From assembly GCF_041200025.1 (NCBI RefSeq), contig NZ_CP165628.1, forward strand, positions 3,782,001 through 3,846,000: DNA of 64,000 bases, written 5' to 3'. Both the position numbers and the translations under genes were made by a program. Within the stretch, counting starts at the first letter, position 1. The number at the start of each line of letters is the position of its first letter. The notes beneath the pieces were generated by a model. The model made no database searches. It was given only the letters and a program-made list of their open reading frames with translations, and had not been told where the DNA came from. Shown here one piece after another: positions 9,257 to 19,254 of this stretch. The DNA is from Rouxiella sp. WC2420. Lineage in GTDB: Bacteria; Pseudomonadota; Gammaproteobacteria; Enterobacterales; Enterobacteriaceae.

Positions 9257-10156
9257 ATGTACTCAGGTCTGCTGATTATTCTTGTGCCACTGATCCTCGG
9301 CTATCTTATTCCGGTCAAAAATCGGCGTTTGCTGCGCACCGTCGACCAGTTACTGAGCTGGATGGTCTACGTCATCCTGTTTGTGATGGGGGTCAGTCTG
9401 GCATTTCTGGACAATCTCAGCAGCAACCTGCTAATGATTTTTGAATACGCCTCGATATTTTTCGTCTGCATCTTTGCTTTTAACCTGCTGGCGCTGCGAC
9501 TGCTTGAACGTCGCAAGCCGTGGAAATCTTTGCATCGTCAGGAAGTTTTGACCTCAAGATGGCGTATGGCATTAGATTCGCTGCGGCTGTGCGGCGTGGT
9601 GGTGGTTGGTTTCTTGCTTGGCCTGACTCAATGGCACTGGCTAACCTATGCCAGCGAGGCCAGTGAAGCCGCGCTAATTTTACTGCTTGTGATTGTTGGT
9701 ATTCAGCTGGGTAACAGCAGCCTGACGTTGCGCCAGATTATCCTCAACCGGCGCGGGGTGATGGTAGCTACAGTGGTATGCATCGCCTCGCTCGGTGGCG
9801 GTTTGCTTGCCGCCTGTATTTTAGGATTACCACTAAAAACAGGCCTGGCGATGGCGTCCGGATACGGCTGGTATTCGCTTTCTGGCATCGTGTTAACCGA
9901 TTCTTTTGGCCCGGTCATTGGTAGCGCCGCCTTTTTTAATGATTTGGCACGCGAACTGTGCGCCATCATGCTTATCCCGTCTCTGGTGCGCAGCAGTCGT
10001 TCTTCGGCTCTAGGGCTGTGTGGAGCGACGTCAATGGACTTTACCCTACCCGTACTCCAACGTAGTGGCGGTATCGACATGGTGCCGCCTGCGGTGGTTC
10101 ACGGCTTCCTGCTAAGCCTGTTGGCTCCAATACTGATGGCACTTTTCTCTTCGTAA
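9257..10156 (+). CDS. lysO: L-lysine exporter LysO
   Basis: LysO (YbjE) is an inner-membrane lysine exporter that also confers resistance to the lysine analogue thialysine. The 299-residue product equals the E. coli length and has about eight hydrophobic segments. It carries the conserved blocks ASGYGWYSLSGI, GPVIGSAAFFNDLAREL and GATSMDFTLPVLQRSGG. I chose the ATG at 9257 (MYSGLLIILVPLI) because it matches E. coli; a longer frame to 9212 exists but is unconserved. It is divergent from ybjD and followed by poxB. Confidence 0.94.
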   Translation: MYSGLLIILVPLILGYLIPVKNRRLLRTVDQLLSWMVYVILFVMGVSLAFLDNLSSNLLMIFEYASIFFVCIFAFNLLALRLLERRKPWKSLHRQEVLTSRWRMALDSLRLCGVVVVGFLLGLTQWHWLTYASEASEAALILLLVIVGIQLGNSSLTLRQIILNRRGVMVATVVCIASLGGGLLAACILGLPLKTGLAMASGYGWYSLSGIVLTDSFGPVIGSAAFFNDLARELCAIMLIPSLVRSSRSSALGLCGATSMDFTLPVLQRSGGIDMVPPAVVHGFLLSLLAPILMALFSS

Positions 10157-10168
10157 ATCAGTTATGAA

Positions 10169-10176
10169 CTATGCTT
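10169..10176 (+). promoter_or_regulatory. Possible sigma-S type -10 of poxB
   Basis: CTATGCTT matches 7 of 8 positions of the RpoS-preferred extended -10 (CTATACTT), about 80 bases before the poxB start. poxB is strongly RpoS-dependent in E. coli. The single match is short and could arise by chance. Confidence 0.3.
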
Positions 10177-10257
10177 ACCCCCAGTCGTTTTAAATTTATA
10201 TAAAACCGCAGCAAACTTTTTATGCGGTAAGAAAATCAAAAAACACCGGAGGGATTG

Positions 10258-11979
10258 ATGAAACAAACCGTTGCGGCATTTATTGCAAAAACGTTCGAAG
10301 AAGCTGGCGTAAAAAGAATTTGGGGCGTGACCGGCGACTCTCTCAACGGCCTTAGCGACAGCCTGAATCGCATGGGCACAATCGAGTGGATCGGCACCCG
10401 CCACGAAGAAGTCGCGGCGTTTGCGGCAGGTGCAGAAGCACAAATCACCGGGGAACTCGCGGTTTGTGCCGGTTCTTGCGGCCCTGGAAACCTGCACCTG
10501 ATTAATGGACTTTACGACTGCCATCGTAATCACGTTCCCGTGGTTGCCATCGCTGCACATATTCCTTCCAGTGAAATTGGCAGCAACTATTTTCAGGAAA
10601 CGCACCCTACCGAACTGTTTCGCGAGTGCAGCCATTACTGTGAACTGATCAGTAACCCTGAACAGCTGCCACAAGTGCTGGCAATTGCCATGCGCAAAGC
10701 CATTCTGAACAAAGGCGTATCGGTCATCGTACTGCCGGGCGACGTAGCATTGAAACCAGCCCCTGAAGAGGCAAGCACCCAGTGGTATCCTCCTCAATTG
10801 CCTTTGGTTCAACCGCCTCGCTCGGAGCTGGAAAAACTGGCCGAGCTGTTAAACAACTCGAGTAATATCACCTTGATGTGCGGCAGCGGCTGCGCCGGAG
10901 CGCATCAGGAAGTGGTTAAACTCGCCGAAACGCTGAAAGCCCCAATCGTGCATGCGCTGCGCGGCAAAGAACATATTGAATGGGACAACCCCTATGACGT
11001 TGGCATGACTGGCCTGATTGGCTTTTCATCGGGCTACCACGCCATGCTCAACGCCGACACGCTGGTCCTGCTGGGCACGCAATTCCCTTACCGCGCCTTC
11101 TACCCAACCGATGCGAAAATCATTCAAATTGATATCAACCCAGGCAGCATCGGCTCGCATTGCCACGTTGATGTCGCGCTGGTAGGCGACATTAAAACCA
11201 CTCTTTCTGCACTGCTTCCCGGCCTCAAGGCCAAAACCGACACCAGTTTCCTCGATAAGGCGCTGAAACACTATCAAGAAGCGCGCAAAGGTCTTGACGA
11301 TTTAGCGACGATGAATGACAAACAGCCTATCCATCCACAATATTTAGCTAAGCAGATCAGTAAGTTTGCCGATGAAAACGCCATATTTACCTGTGACGTC
11401 GGCACCCCTACCGTTTGGGCCTGCCGTTATTTAAAAATGAACGGCAAACGCCGCCTGCTGGGGTCGTTTAACCATGGCTCAATGGCTAACGCCATGCCCC
11501 AGGCTATCGGCGCGCAGGCTATTGACCGCAGTCGCCAAGTGATCGCGATGTGCGGCGATGGCGGCTTTGCCATGCTAATGGGCGATTTTCTGTCTATTGC
11601 CCAGCACAAACTGCCCATCAAGCTGGTTATTTTCAACAATAGTTCCTTAGGTTTCGTGGCAATGGAGATGAAATCCGGCGGCTATCTGACCGACGGCACC
11701 GAGCTGAAAAACCCTGATTTTGCTGCCATCGCCGAAGCGACCGGGATTAAAGGCATCCGCGTTGAAAAAGCCTCTCAGGTTGATGCAGCGCTGCAAGAGG
11801 CCTTTGCCCATGACGGCCCGGTACTTATAGATGTCATCACCAACACGGAAGAGCTGGCGATGCCGCCGACAATAAAAATGGAACAGGCCAAAGGTTTCAG
11901 CCTCTACATGCTGCGGGCGATTATTAACGGTCGAGGTGACGAGGTCGTTGATTTAGCTAAAACCAACTGGTTACGTTGA
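10258..11979 (+). CDS. poxB: Pyruvate dehydrogenase (ubiquinone), pyruvate oxidase
   Basis: PoxB decarboxylates pyruvate to acetate and CO2 and passes electrons to ubiquinone at the inner membrane, mainly in stationary phase. The 573-residue product has the three thiamine-diphosphate enzyme domains: catalytic [13 protein letters not shown] near residue 45, the FAD region in the middle, and the ThDP motif starting [12 protein letters not shown] and ending FNN near 440-465. The C-terminal lipid-binding peptide is present ([11 protein letters not shown], ending AKTNWLR). The ATG at 10258 follows GGAGGG. ltaE lies downstream on the same strand behind a hairpin. Confidence 0.97.
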   Translation: MKQTVAAFIAKTFEEAGVKRIWGVTGDSLNGLSDSLNRMGTIEWIGTRHEEVAAFAAGAEAQITGELAVCAGSCGPGNLHLINGLYDCHRNHVPVVAIAAHIPSSEIGSNYFQETHPTELFRECSHYCELISNPEQLPQVLAIAMRKAILNKGVSVIVLPGDVALKPAPEEASTQWYPPQLPLVQPPRSELEKLAELLNNSSNITLMCGSGCAGAHQEVVKLAETLKAPIVHALRGKEHIEWDNPYDVGMTGLIGFSSGYHAMLNADTLVLLGTQFPYRAFYPTDAKIIQIDINPGSIGSHCHVDVALVGDIKTTLSALLPGLKAKTDTSFLDKALKHYQEARKGLDDLATMNDKQPIHPQYLAKQISKFADENAIFTCDVGTPTVWACRYLKMNGKRRLLGSFNHGSMANAMPQAIGAQAIDRSRQVIAMCGDGGFAMLMGDFLSIAQHKLPIKLVIFNNSSLGFVAMEMKSGGYLTDGTELKNPDFAAIAEATGIKGIRVEKASQVDAALQEAFAHDGPVLIDVITNTEELAMPPTIKMEQAKGFSLYMLRAIINGRGDEVVDLAKTNWLR

Positions 11980-12035
11980 GGAAACCGCTCTGCATTTTGG
12001 CATTTTAGAGGTATATAGTGGAGGAGACATTCCAC

Positions 12036-12062
12036 CAGGGGCGACCAACGCCCCTGCTTTTC
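12036..12062 (+). terminator. Hairpin between poxB and ltaE
   Basis: A perfect 8-bp stem (CAGGGGCG/CGCCCCTG) with loop ACCAA is followed by CTTTTC. It lies 57 bases after the poxB stop. It falls inside the unconserved upstream extension of the ltaE frame, which argues for the later ltaE start. The T run is short, so termination may be partial. Confidence 0.55.
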
Positions 12063-12086
12063 AAGGCCAATAAAGAGGAAGCAACG

Positions 12087-13100
12087 TTGATCGATTTACG
12101 CAGTGACACCGTTACGCGCCCAGGCGAAGCTATGCGTCAGGCCATGTACCAGGCCGAGGTAGGCGATGATGTTTACGGCGACGACCCTACGGTTAATGCC
12201 TTGCAGGCTCTAGCCTGCGAGCTGACCGGCAAAGAAGCCGCGCTGTTTTTCCCCACTGGAACCCAGGCCAATCTGGTTGCGCTGCTGTCTCATTGTCAGC
12301 GCGGGGATGAATACATTGTCGGCCAAAAAGCGCATAATTATATGTACGAAGCAGGCGGCGCCGCGGTGCTCGGCAGCATTCAGCCACAGCCGCTGGACAT
12401 GGCCGATGACGGCTCTATTCCCCTGGATAAAGTCGCCGCAGCAATTAAGCCTGATGATATTCACTTTGCCCGTACACGCCTGCTAAGCCTTGAAAACACC
12501 CACAGCGGCAAGGTTCTGCCTTTAGCTTATCTCAAGCAGGCCTTTGAATTCACGCGTGAAAAAGGTTTGGCTCTGCACATCGATGGCGCAAGAGTCATGA
12601 ATGCCGCCGTGTCATTAGACGTGCCGCTAAGCGAAATCACACAGTATTGCGATACGCTGACCATTTGCCTGTCCAAAGGTCTTGGCGCGCCAATTGGCTC
12701 GCTGCTGTGCGGTAGTAAAGAGTACATGCTGCGCGCCAATCGCTGGAGAAAAATGACCGGAGGCGGCATGCGTCAGTCAGGTATTCTGGCGGCAGCAGGC
12801 ATTTATGCATTGGAAAACAATGTTCAACGCCTGCAAGAAGATCACGATAATGCTCGTTGGCTGGAGCAACAGCTGCGCGACATCGGTCTCGATATTGTTG
12901 CACCGGGTGCTCAGACCAATATTCTTTATGTCCGCCAGTCCGCTGAACAGGCTGCGAAATTGGGTAACTGGATGCGAGAGCAAGGGGTGTTAATCAGCTC
13001 TGGTCCGGTGACACGGTTAATTACTCACATCAACATTAGCCGTCAGGATCTGGAAAAAGTTGTCGAACTATGGCAGCGTTTTTTACGTAATCCGGGCTAA
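12087..13100 (+). CDS. ltaE: Low-specificity L-threonine aldolase
   Basis: LtaE is a PLP enzyme that splits L-threonine or L-allo-threonine into glycine and acetaldehyde. The start is ambiguous. A TTG at 12087 preceded by AGAGGAA gives 337 residues starting LIDLRSDTVTRP, as in the family. A GTG at 12018 with its own AGAGG would add 23 unconserved residues and read through the upstream hairpin. I prefer the TTG. The PLP lysine is in LSKGLGAPIGSL, and the motifs GDDVYGDDPTVN, HIDGARVMNA and MTGGGMRQSG are intact. The order poxB-ltaE-ybjT-ybjS is the same as in E. coli. Confidence 0.93.
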   Translation: MIDLRSDTVTRPGEAMRQAMYQAEVGDDVYGDDPTVNALQALACELTGKEAALFFPTGTQANLVALLSHCQRGDEYIVGQKAHNYMYEAGGAAVLGSIQPQPLDMADDGSIPLDKVAAAIKPDDIHFARTRLLSLENTHSGKVLPLAYLKQAFEFTREKGLALHIDGARVMNAAVSLDVPLSEITQYCDTLTICLSKGLGAPIGSLLCGSKEYMLRANRWRKMTGGGMRQSGILAAAGIYALENNVQRLQEDHDNARWLEQQLRDIGLDIVAPGAQTNILYVRQSAEQAAKLGNWMREQGVLISSGPVTRLITHINISRQDLEKVVELWQRFLRNPG

Positions 13101-13106
13101 TCCACG

Positions 13107-13163
13107 GCCTGCAGGTTTGCGCGAGAGCAAGGACGCCGCTCTTCGCCTGCGGGCTATTTTTTT
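13107..13163 (+). terminator. Terminator after ltaE
   Basis: An outer stem GCCTGCAGG/CCTGCGGGC (one G-U pair) encloses an inner AGAGC/GCTCT stem and is followed by TATTTTTTT, just after the ltaE stop. Confidence 0.7.
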
Positions 13164-13189
13164 GTCACTTTGAACGAGCAAAATGGAAG

Positions 13190-14647
13190 ATGCCTACACT
13201 CAACGCAGACACTCGCGTCGTAGTTCTTGGCGCAAGCGGGTATATCGGCCAACACCTTGTATCCCACCTGAATCAGCAGGGATACAAGGTCACCGCTGCC
13301 TCCCGGCGCAGAGACGTGCTGGTTGCGCAGAAATGGCCAGGGGTACGCTGCTGCTTCGCTGACGTTTATCATAACGCCAGCCTGCGCGATGCATTCGCCG
13401 ATGCTGACGTCCTGGTTTATCTGGTTCACGCCATGAGCGATGCCGAAGACCTGTTCGAGAAAGAGCGTCAGGCGGCACAAAACACACTGCTGGCGTTAAA
13501 AGACTCATCAATCAGGCAAATTATTTATTTGGGTTCGATGCAGCCAGAGCATGACTCTTCACTGCAATTACAGGCCAGTAAACTGACCGGCGATCTGTTT
13601 CGCATGGGTAGCATACCCGTTACCGAGCTGCGCGCGGGGATTGTCATCGGCCCTGGCTCTGCTGCCTTCGAGCTGATGCGCGATATGATTTACAACCTGC
13701 CGGTGCTAACACCTCCGAGCTGGGTGAGGAAGCACTCTGCGCCGATTGCGCTTAACGACCTGATGCATTATCTCGGCGGGTTAATTGGTATTGCTCCCTC
13801 GGCGCAGCACCAAATCTTTGATGCCGCAGGGCCTGAATACCTCAGCTATCGTCAGCTGATGGAGCGCTTTATGGCTCTGAGCAATAAGCGACGCTGGCTG
13901 GTGCCGGTTCCCCTTCCTACACAACTGTTGACCGTCGCATTTCTCGGACTGCTGACCTCGGTACCCAGCACGCTGGTCAAGTCATTGATTCAAGGCGTTA
14001 AACAAGACCTGCCGCCCGATAGTGACACCTTGCGCGAGCTCGTGCCGCTAGAGTTGACCACGATAGATGATGCAATTACCCAGACGCTGGCTCAGGAAGA
14101 AGACGCGGTGCTAAACACGCCGGAATGGGCCAATGATGCCGATGCGCATCGCCGCTGGCGTCCAGGCTATGCTTTTTATCCGAAAGAAGTGAATTTTCGA
14201 CTGGAAACGTCAGCTTCAATCAAGGCGCTGTGGCACGTGATTCAACAATTGGGCGGTGAGGAAGGTTTCTTCTATGCTCAAGGCCTGTGGCGGTTACGGG
14301 CAAGAATCGATCGGATGTTGGGAAATAAAACCCCTTCGGGGCGGCCTGCAACTGCCCGGCTTGCGGTTGGTGACAACATTGATGGCTGGAAAGTGATAAG
14401 CCTGGTGCCAGATAAATCGCTGACGCTGCTGTTTGGCATGCGGGCGCCTGGCCTGGGGCGGCTAACATTTACACTGAAAGATCATGGTGAAAGGCGCAGT
14501 CTGGAGATCGCCTCATGGTGGCATCCGGCCGGAGCACGCGGTCTTTGTTACTGGTATGCAATGATGCCTGCCCATCTGTTTGTTTTTCGCGGCATGGCGA
14601 AACGAATTGCCAGCCTTGCGCGTCAGAAAGACCGGCGCGGTCACTGA
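13190..14647 (+). CDS. ybjT: NAD(P)-binding SDR-family protein YbjT
   Basis: This 485-residue protein has an N-terminal atypical short-chain dehydrogenase (NmrA-like) Rossmann domain with VVLGASGYIGQHLV. A C-terminal DUF2867-type domain carries LTLLFGMRAPGLGRL, WWHPAG and the ending FRGMAKRIASLARQ. It aligns along its length with E. coli YbjT. The substrate is unknown. An out-of-frame ATG lies 7 bases upstream of the chosen ATG, whose product starts MPTLNADTRVVVLGASG. ybjS follows on the same strand 162 bases later. Confidence 0.88.
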   Translation: MPTLNADTRVVVLGASGYIGQHLVSHLNQQGYKVTAASRRRDVLVAQKWPGVRCCFADVYHNASLRDAFADADVLVYLVHAMSDAEDLFEKERQAAQNTLLALKDSSIRQIIYLGSMQPEHDSSLQLQASKLTGDLFRMGSIPVTELRAGIVIGPGSAAFELMRDMIYNLPVLTPPSWVRKHSAPIALNDLMHYLGGLIGIAPSAQHQIFDAAGPEYLSYRQLMERFMALSNKRRWLVPVPLPTQLLTVAFLGLLTSVPSTLVKSLIQGVKQDLPPDSDTLRELVPLELTTIDDAITQTLAQEEDAVLNTPEWANDADAHRRWRPGYAFYPKEVNFRLETSASIKALWHVIQQLGGEEGFFYAQGLWRLRARIDRMLGNKTPSGRPATARLAVGDNIDGWKVISLVPDKSLTLLFGMRAPGLGRLTFTLKDHGERRSLEIASWWHPAGARGLCYWYAMMPAHLFVFRGMAKRIASLARQKDRRGH

Positions 14648-14809
14648 AAAAGCAGCCGGGTTATTTTGCAGGCAAACGCACCGGGGAGCCTCACAACTTT
14701 CCCTGTTTCTGATTGCATAGCATAGAAATTCAAGAAAGAATGGCGACCTATTTATCAGGAGCAACGTTCAGGCTCCCGGCAACGACATTTTTATAGAATT
14801 TGGATACAT

Positions 14810-15841
14810 ATGAAGGTATTGGTTACCGGTGCAACCAGTGGTCCAGGCCGCAACGCAGTGGAATATCTGTGTAAGAAAGGACTCAAAGTCAGGGCTACCG
14901 GCCGCAATGCGGCAATGGGGCCCTTACTGGAGAAGCTGGGTGCGGAGTTTATTCATGCCGATTTGACTAACCTGGTATCCGCCGAGGCGAAAGTGCTGCT
15001 CGCCGATGTTGACACCCTGTGGCACTGTTCTGGCCTGAGCGCGCCCTGGGGCAGCGAGCAAGATTTCCAGTTGGCCAACGTTCGCGCTACTCGTCGTCTC
15101 GGCGAATGGGCGGCAGCCTACGGTGTTGAGAACTTCGTACATCTGTCTTCGCCAGCGATTTATTTCGATTTTCATCACCATCGCGATATCAAAGAAGATT
15201 TCAGGCCCGCTCGCTTTGCCAACCAGTTTGCCCGCAGCAAAGCGGCTGCGGAGCAGGTGATCACCACGTTGGCGCTGTCCAATCCGCAAACCCATTTTAC
15301 GATTTTACGCCCGCAGGGTATTTTTGGCCCACACGATAATGTGCTGTTGCCGAGACTATTGCAGATGATCAAACACGGCACGCTGATGCTGCCACGCGGC
15401 GGTGAGGCACTGGTTGATATGACTTACGTCGAAAACGTATCACATGCAATGTGGCTGGCGACCGAGAGTCAAAATCATGAATCCGGGCGCGCCTATAACA
15501 TCACTAATATGCAGCCAAGGCCGTTAAAAACGCTGCTAGAGGAGCTAATGGGCGGACTGGACGTTAAATATCGTATTCGCTCGGTGCCCTACCCTCTGCT
15601 GGACATGATGGCGCGCGGCATGGAAAAACTTGGCCGCAAGCAACACCGCGAGCCGATGTTTACTCACTATAGCGTGGCCAAACTTAACTTTGACGTCACG
15701 CTGGATATTCATCGCGCCAAAACCGAACTCGGCTATAGCCCGATTGTTTCTCTCGACGAGGGCATCCGCCGCACTGCCATCTGGCTGAAAGACCACGGTA
15801 CTCTTCAACAGCAGCAGGGAATTATCGGCCATTCGAATTAA
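14810..15841 (+). CDS. ybjS: NAD-dependent epimerase/dehydratase family protein YbjS
   Basis: This is a 343-residue extended short-chain dehydrogenase. It has the Rossmann glycine motif [19 protein letters not shown], in which the family's second glycine position reads P, an NAD-binding Asp in HADLT near residue 50, and the catalytic region SSPAIYFD followed by the downstream FARSKAAAE. The YxxxK signature is not canonical (the Tyr is in SPAIYF), as in other 3-beta-HSD-like members. E. coli YbjS is of similar length and position. The substrate is unknown. The 162 bases before it hold no clear signal. Confidence 0.87.
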   Translation: MKVLVTGATSGPGRNAVEYLCKKGLKVRATGRNAAMGPLLEKLGAEFIHADLTNLVSAEAKVLLADVDTLWHCSGLSAPWGSEQDFQLANVRATRRLGEWAAAYGVENFVHLSSPAIYFDFHHHRDIKEDFRPARFANQFARSKAAAEQVITTLALSNPQTHFTILRPQGIFGPHDNVLLPRLLQMIKHGTLMLPRGGEALVDMTYVENVSHAMWLATESQNHESGRAYNITNMQPRPLKTLLEELMGGLDVKYRIRSVPYPLLDMMARGMEKLGRKQHREPMFTHYSVAKLNFDVTLDIHRAKTELGYSPIVSLDEGIRRTAIWLKDHGTLQQQQGIIGHSN

Positions 15842-15851
15842 CGTAAAAGCC

Positions 15852-15978
15852 TATATTCTATGTCATTGGTGATGTAACAAGGCCGCCGGAGAAGGTATCT
15901 CGATGAGCTTGGGCAAGTTGATGTTTCGGGTTGGTAAACTCATCCAGCCCGGTGACAGTGCTTATGACGAAGGGTATT
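15852..15978. repeat. Diverged ERIC-like element overlapping the end of amiD
   Basis: The sequence keeps the ERIC ends and spacing: ATATTCTATGTCATTGG at the left, ACAAGGC, CTCGATGAGCTTGGGCAAG, and GAAGGGTAT at the right. The middle has drifted. Its last 17 bases form the final codons and stop codon of amiD (stop at 15962-15964). Confidence 0.65.
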
Positions 15979-16807
15979 GCTCAAGCAGCGCCTCCACAAT
16001 AGCCTCACTTTCAGCATCCGCATTACCACGATAATCACTCTGCCTGAAATGCATCTGGAAGGCTACAACCACGCGACGCTGCTGCTGCGGCGTCATATTG
16101 GTTGACACCGGATACCCATAACGCGCCAGTTTGCTCAATAATTCCTCCATTGGAACCGGCTGCTGCGGATCACGCCCGTGCAATAACGTCTTCACCCGCG
16201 ACGCCTGTGGCCAGGCACCAACACCGTTTTCAGCCAACTGTTGCCAAGGGAATAACGGACCTGGGTCTTCCTTGCGCTGCGGCGCGATATCACCGTGCGC
16301 CACCACATCTTGTGGTTTGATTTGATAGCGTTTTACGATGTCCTGACTCAGCGAGGTTAGCAGGGTTATTTGCGCCTTGGGGAACGGATAAAAACGCTGT
16401 TCCAGCATCCTGCGGGTATAGCCTTTATTTTCCAGCTCGATACCAATAGAAGTGTCATTCAAATTGTTTCTGCCCTGCCATTCACTGGCACCGGCATGCC
16501 ATGCGCGCAGAGACTCAGGCACCAGCTGCCAGGCCACCGGCTGCCCGTGGACCAGAGGAGGTCTGGCTGGAATCAGATAGTGTGCGCTTACGTGTTCATC
16601 GGTCAGCGTATTTAATGCCGTGTGAAAATCCTCGGCGGTGTAATGAATCACTAAAAAACGAATACGCTGATCGGCCCCCTGCGCCTGCCGAGTGGTTTCA
16701 AGCACATAGTTATGCTGTTCCTTAACAGGAGCCGTTACCTGACAGCCAGCCACCAGCAACAGCCCGGCAAACACACTAAATCTGTGTAACCCTATTGGAA
16801 ATAACAT
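15962..16807 (-). CDS. amiD: N-acetylmuramoyl-L-alanine amidase AmiD, lipoprotein
   Basis: AmiD is a zinc amidase anchored to the outer membrane that cleaves the MurNAc-L-Ala bond, including in anhydro-muropeptides. The 281-residue product starts with a lipoprotein signal ending LLLVAGC (lipid-bearing Cys). Zinc and catalytic motifs are VIHYTAEDF, ELENKGY and VAHGDIAPQRKEDPGP. A peptidoglycan-binding domain follows at the C-terminus. I chose the ATG at 16807 because AGGGAAGGG precedes it by 8 bases; an upstream ATG at 16828 lies before that Shine-Dalgarno. The last codons come from an ERIC-like repeat. Confidence 0.93.
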   Translation of the reverse strand: MLFPIGLHRFSVFAGLLLVAGCQVTAPVKEQHNYVLETTRQAQGADQRIRFLVIHYTAEDFHTALNTLTDEHVSAHYLIPARPPLVHGQPVAWQLVPESLRAWHAGASEWQGRNNLNDTSIGIELENKGYTRRMLEQRFYPFPKAQITLLTSLSQDIVKRYQIKPQDVVAHGDIAPQRKEDPGPLFPWQQLAENGVGAWPQASRVKTLLHGRDPQQPVPMEELLSKLARYGYPVSTNMTPQQQRRVVVAFQMHFRQSDYRGNADAESEAIVEALLEQYPSS

Positions 16808-16967
16808 CTTTATCGCCCTTCCCTGCATTGGCCAGCCACCGATTACGGACAGTATAATGGTTGAAGTAAAAAGTATTGAAATAAGCGAAATGTAACACTC
16901 TGGTAACCATATCTTATGCTAACTTTAGGATTCAGGCCGCACACAAATAAAATTCTCAGCTCCTTTG

Positions 16968-16984
16968 TTGCATAACTATGCTAC
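16968..16984 (+). promoter_or_regulatory. Possible ArgR half-palindrome before artP
   Basis: GCATAACTATGC (16970-16981) resembles the degenerate core of an ARG box and lies about 55 bases before artP, whose E. coli homologue is repressed by ArgR. A perfect 16-bp palindrome, CAGAGGGTACCCTCTG (16984-16999), follows immediately and would form a leader hairpin. The match to the ARG box is partial. Confidence 0.3.
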
Positions 16985-17028
16985 AGAGGGTACCCTCTGC
17001 GGCATTAATGGCTATTCAGTATTTGCGC

Positions 17029-17757
17029 ATGAGTATTCAACTAAACAGTATTAACTGCTTCTACGGAGTCCACCAGGCACTCTTTGACATACAGCTCGAC
17101 TGCCCTGCGGGTGAAACGCTGGTGCTGCTCGGGCCAAGCGGCGCGGGTAAAAGCTCGCTTCTGCGTGTGCTTAACCTGCTGGAAATGCCGCGCTCCGGCA
17201 CGCTGCAGATCGCCGGTAATCAATTCGACTTCCAAAAGAAGCCGGACGAAAAAGCGATCCGCGAACTGCGTCAAAACGTCGGCATGGTTTTCCAGCAATA
17301 CAATCTTTGGCCGCATCGCACCGTGCTCGACAACCTGCTTGAAGCTCCGTGCCGCGTGCTCGGCTTAAGCAAAGATGCCGCTATGGCGCGGGCCGAGAAG
17401 CTGCTGACTCGCTTGCGACTCAAAGACTTCGCTAACCGCTACCCACTGCATTTATCCGGCGGTCAGCAGCAGCGCGTTGCCATCGCCCGTGCGTTGATGA
17501 TGGAGCCACAGGTGCTGCTGTTTGATGAACCCACAGCCGCGCTTGATCCGGAAATTACCGCACAAATTGTCAGCATTATCCGTGAGCTGGCCGATACCGG
17601 GATTACGCAGGTTATCGTGACCCATGAAGTCGAAGTTGCGCGTAAAACCGCTACTCGCGTGGTGTACATGGAAAATGGCCGTATCGTCGAGCAAGGTGAT
17701 GCCAACTGCTTCGCGCAGCCGCAAACCCAAGAGTTTGCCAGCTATTTATCACATTGA
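17029..17757 (+). CDS. artP: Arginine ABC transporter ATP-binding protein ArtP
   Basis: ArtP is the ATPase of the periplasmic arginine importer ArtPIQM. The product has 242 residues, exactly the E. coli length, with Walker A GPSGAGKS, signature LSGGQQQR, Walker B LLFDEP and the switch HE. The ATG at 17029 ([13 protein letters not shown]) matches E. coli; the frame extends 51 bases upstream without conservation. It is the first gene of an operon with artI, artQ and artM. Confidence 0.97.
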   Translation: MSIQLNSINCFYGVHQALFDIQLDCPAGETLVLLGPSGAGKSSLLRVLNLLEMPRSGTLQIAGNQFDFQKKPDEKAIRELRQNVGMVFQQYNLWPHRTVLDNLLEAPCRVLGLSKDAAMARAEKLLTRLRLKDFANRYPLHLSGGQQQRVAIARALMMEPQVLLFDEPTAALDPEITAQIVSIIRELADTGITQVIVTHEVEVARKTATRVVYMENGRIVEQGDANCFAQPQTQEFASYLSH

Positions 17758-17794
17758 TTAGCCCCCTTAAGATTATATGATGGAGTCGTTTGCA

Positions 17795-18526
17795 ATGAAA
17801 AAGCTTATTATTGCGGCTGTTTTAGCCAGTATCAGCTTATCCGCCAGCGCGGCAGAAACCATTCGTTTCGCCACTGAAGCCGGTTATGCGCCGTTTGAAT
17901 TTGTTGATTCAAACAACAAGATCCAGGGCTTCGACATCGACCTGGCAAATGCTATGTGTAAACAAATGCAGGCCACCTGCACCTTTACCAATCAGTCTTT
18001 TGACAGCCTGATCCCAAGCCTTAAATTCCGCCGCACCGACGCGGTTATTTCAGGCATGGACATCACCGCCGAGCGTCTGAAGCAGGTTTCTTTCACTAAC
18101 GCTTACTATGACAACTCCGCTATTTTCTTTGCTCAGAAAGGTAAGTTTACCGATTTGGCTTCTCTGAAAGGCAAACGCGTAGGTATCCAGAACGGCACTA
18201 CCCATCAGAAATACCTGCTGGACAAGCATCCTGAAATCACTGCTGTGCCTTACGACAGCTATCAAAATGCAGTGCTGGACCTGAAAAATGGTCGTCTTGA
18301 TGCCGTATTCGGCGATACTGCCGTAGTACAGGAATTCCTGAAGCAAAACCCAGGCCTCGGTACAGTCGGCGACAAAATTACCGACCAGAGCTACTTTGGC
18401 AGCGGTTTAGGCATCGCGGTGCGTCAGAACAATACCGAATTGTTGGGAAAAATGAACGATGCGCTGGCGAAAGTCAGACAAGACGGCACTTACAAAGCGC
18501 TGTATACCAAATGGTTTACGCAATAA
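17795..18526 (+). CDS. artI: Arginine-binding periplasmic protein
   Basis: This is the periplasmic substrate-binding subunit of the arginine importer. It is 243 residues, with a Sec signal peptide (MKKLIIAAVLASISLSASA) and the family motifs GFDIDLANAMCKQM, NQSFDSLIPSLKFRR and NGTTHQKY. It resembles both ArtI and ArtJ of E. coli. The position between artP and artQ identifies it as artI. No separate artJ follows artM, where E. coli has it, so this may be the only binding protein. GGAG lies 9 bases before the ATG. Confidence 0.93.
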   Translation: MKKLIIAAVLASISLSASAAETIRFATEAGYAPFEFVDSNNKIQGFDIDLANAMCKQMQATCTFTNQSFDSLIPSLKFRRTDAVISGMDITAERLKQVSFTNAYYDNSAIFFAQKGKFTDLASLKGKRVGIQNGTTHQKYLLDKHPEITAVPYDSYQNAVLDLKNGRLDAVFGDTAVVQEFLKQNPGLGTVGDKITDQSYFGSGLGIAVRQNNTELLGKMNDALAKVRQDGTYKALYTKWFTQ

Positions 18527-18537
18527 TCTGAATAGCG

Positions 18538-19254
18538 ATGATTGAATTTCAACCTCTGCTAAGCGCCGCCGGTATGACCGTCGGCCTTGCCATTTGTGCA
18601 TTGATCCTGGGCCTGTTTCTGGCAATGCTGTTTGCCGTGTGGGAGTCATCCCCGTGGAAACCGCTAAGCTGGCTGGGCACTGCCTGGGTGACAATTTTAC
18701 GCGGCCTACCAGAAATTCTGGTGGTGCTGTTCATCTATTTCGGCTCCTCACAACTGCTGCTAACACTGTCCGACGGCTTTGACATCAATCTGTATCTGTT
18801 CCAGATCCCCGTTAAACTGCCAGTCGATAATTTTGAAGTCAGCCCGTTTGTCTGTGGTGTGATTGCACTGTCTCTGCTTTATTCTGCCTACGCCTCGCAA
18901 ACGTTGCGCGGTGCGTTAAAAGCGGTTCCTCATGGTCAATGGGAATCCGGTCAGGCGCTGGGAATGACTAAAGTAGCCATTTTCTTCCGGCTGATTATGC
19001 CGCAGATGTGGCGTCACGCACTGCCTGGCCTCGGCAATCAATGGCTGGTGCTACTCAAAGACACCGCACTCGTTTCACTGATTAGCGTCAATGACCTGAT
19101 GCTGCAAACCAAGAGTATTGCCACCCGCACTCAGGAGCCGTTTACCTGGTACATGACCGCGGCGGCTATCTATCTGGTAGTGACCTTGTTTAGTCAGTTC
19201 GTCATAAAACGCATCGAACTCCGTACCACCCGATTTGATCGGAGCGCTTCCTGA
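18538..19254 (+). CDS. artQ: Arginine ABC transporter permease ArtQ
   Basis: ArtQ is one of the two membrane subunits of the arginine importer. The 238-residue product has about five membrane segments and the amino-acid permease EAA loop around [14 protein letters not shown]. It starts at the ATG at 18538, 11 bases after artI, and its TGA overlaps the artM ATG by one base, which suggests coupled translation. Confidence 0.97.
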   Translation: MIEFQPLLSAAGMTVGLAICALILGLFLAMLFAVWESSPWKPLSWLGTAWVTILRGLPEILVVLFIYFGSSQLLLTLSDGFDINLYLFQIPVKLPVDNFEVSPFVCGVIALSLLYSAYASQTLRGALKAVPHGQWESGQALGMTKVAIFFRLIMPQMWRHALPGLGNQWLVLLKDTALVSLISVNDLMLQTKSIATRTQEPFTWYMTAAAIYLVVTLFSQFVIKRIELRTTRFDRSAS

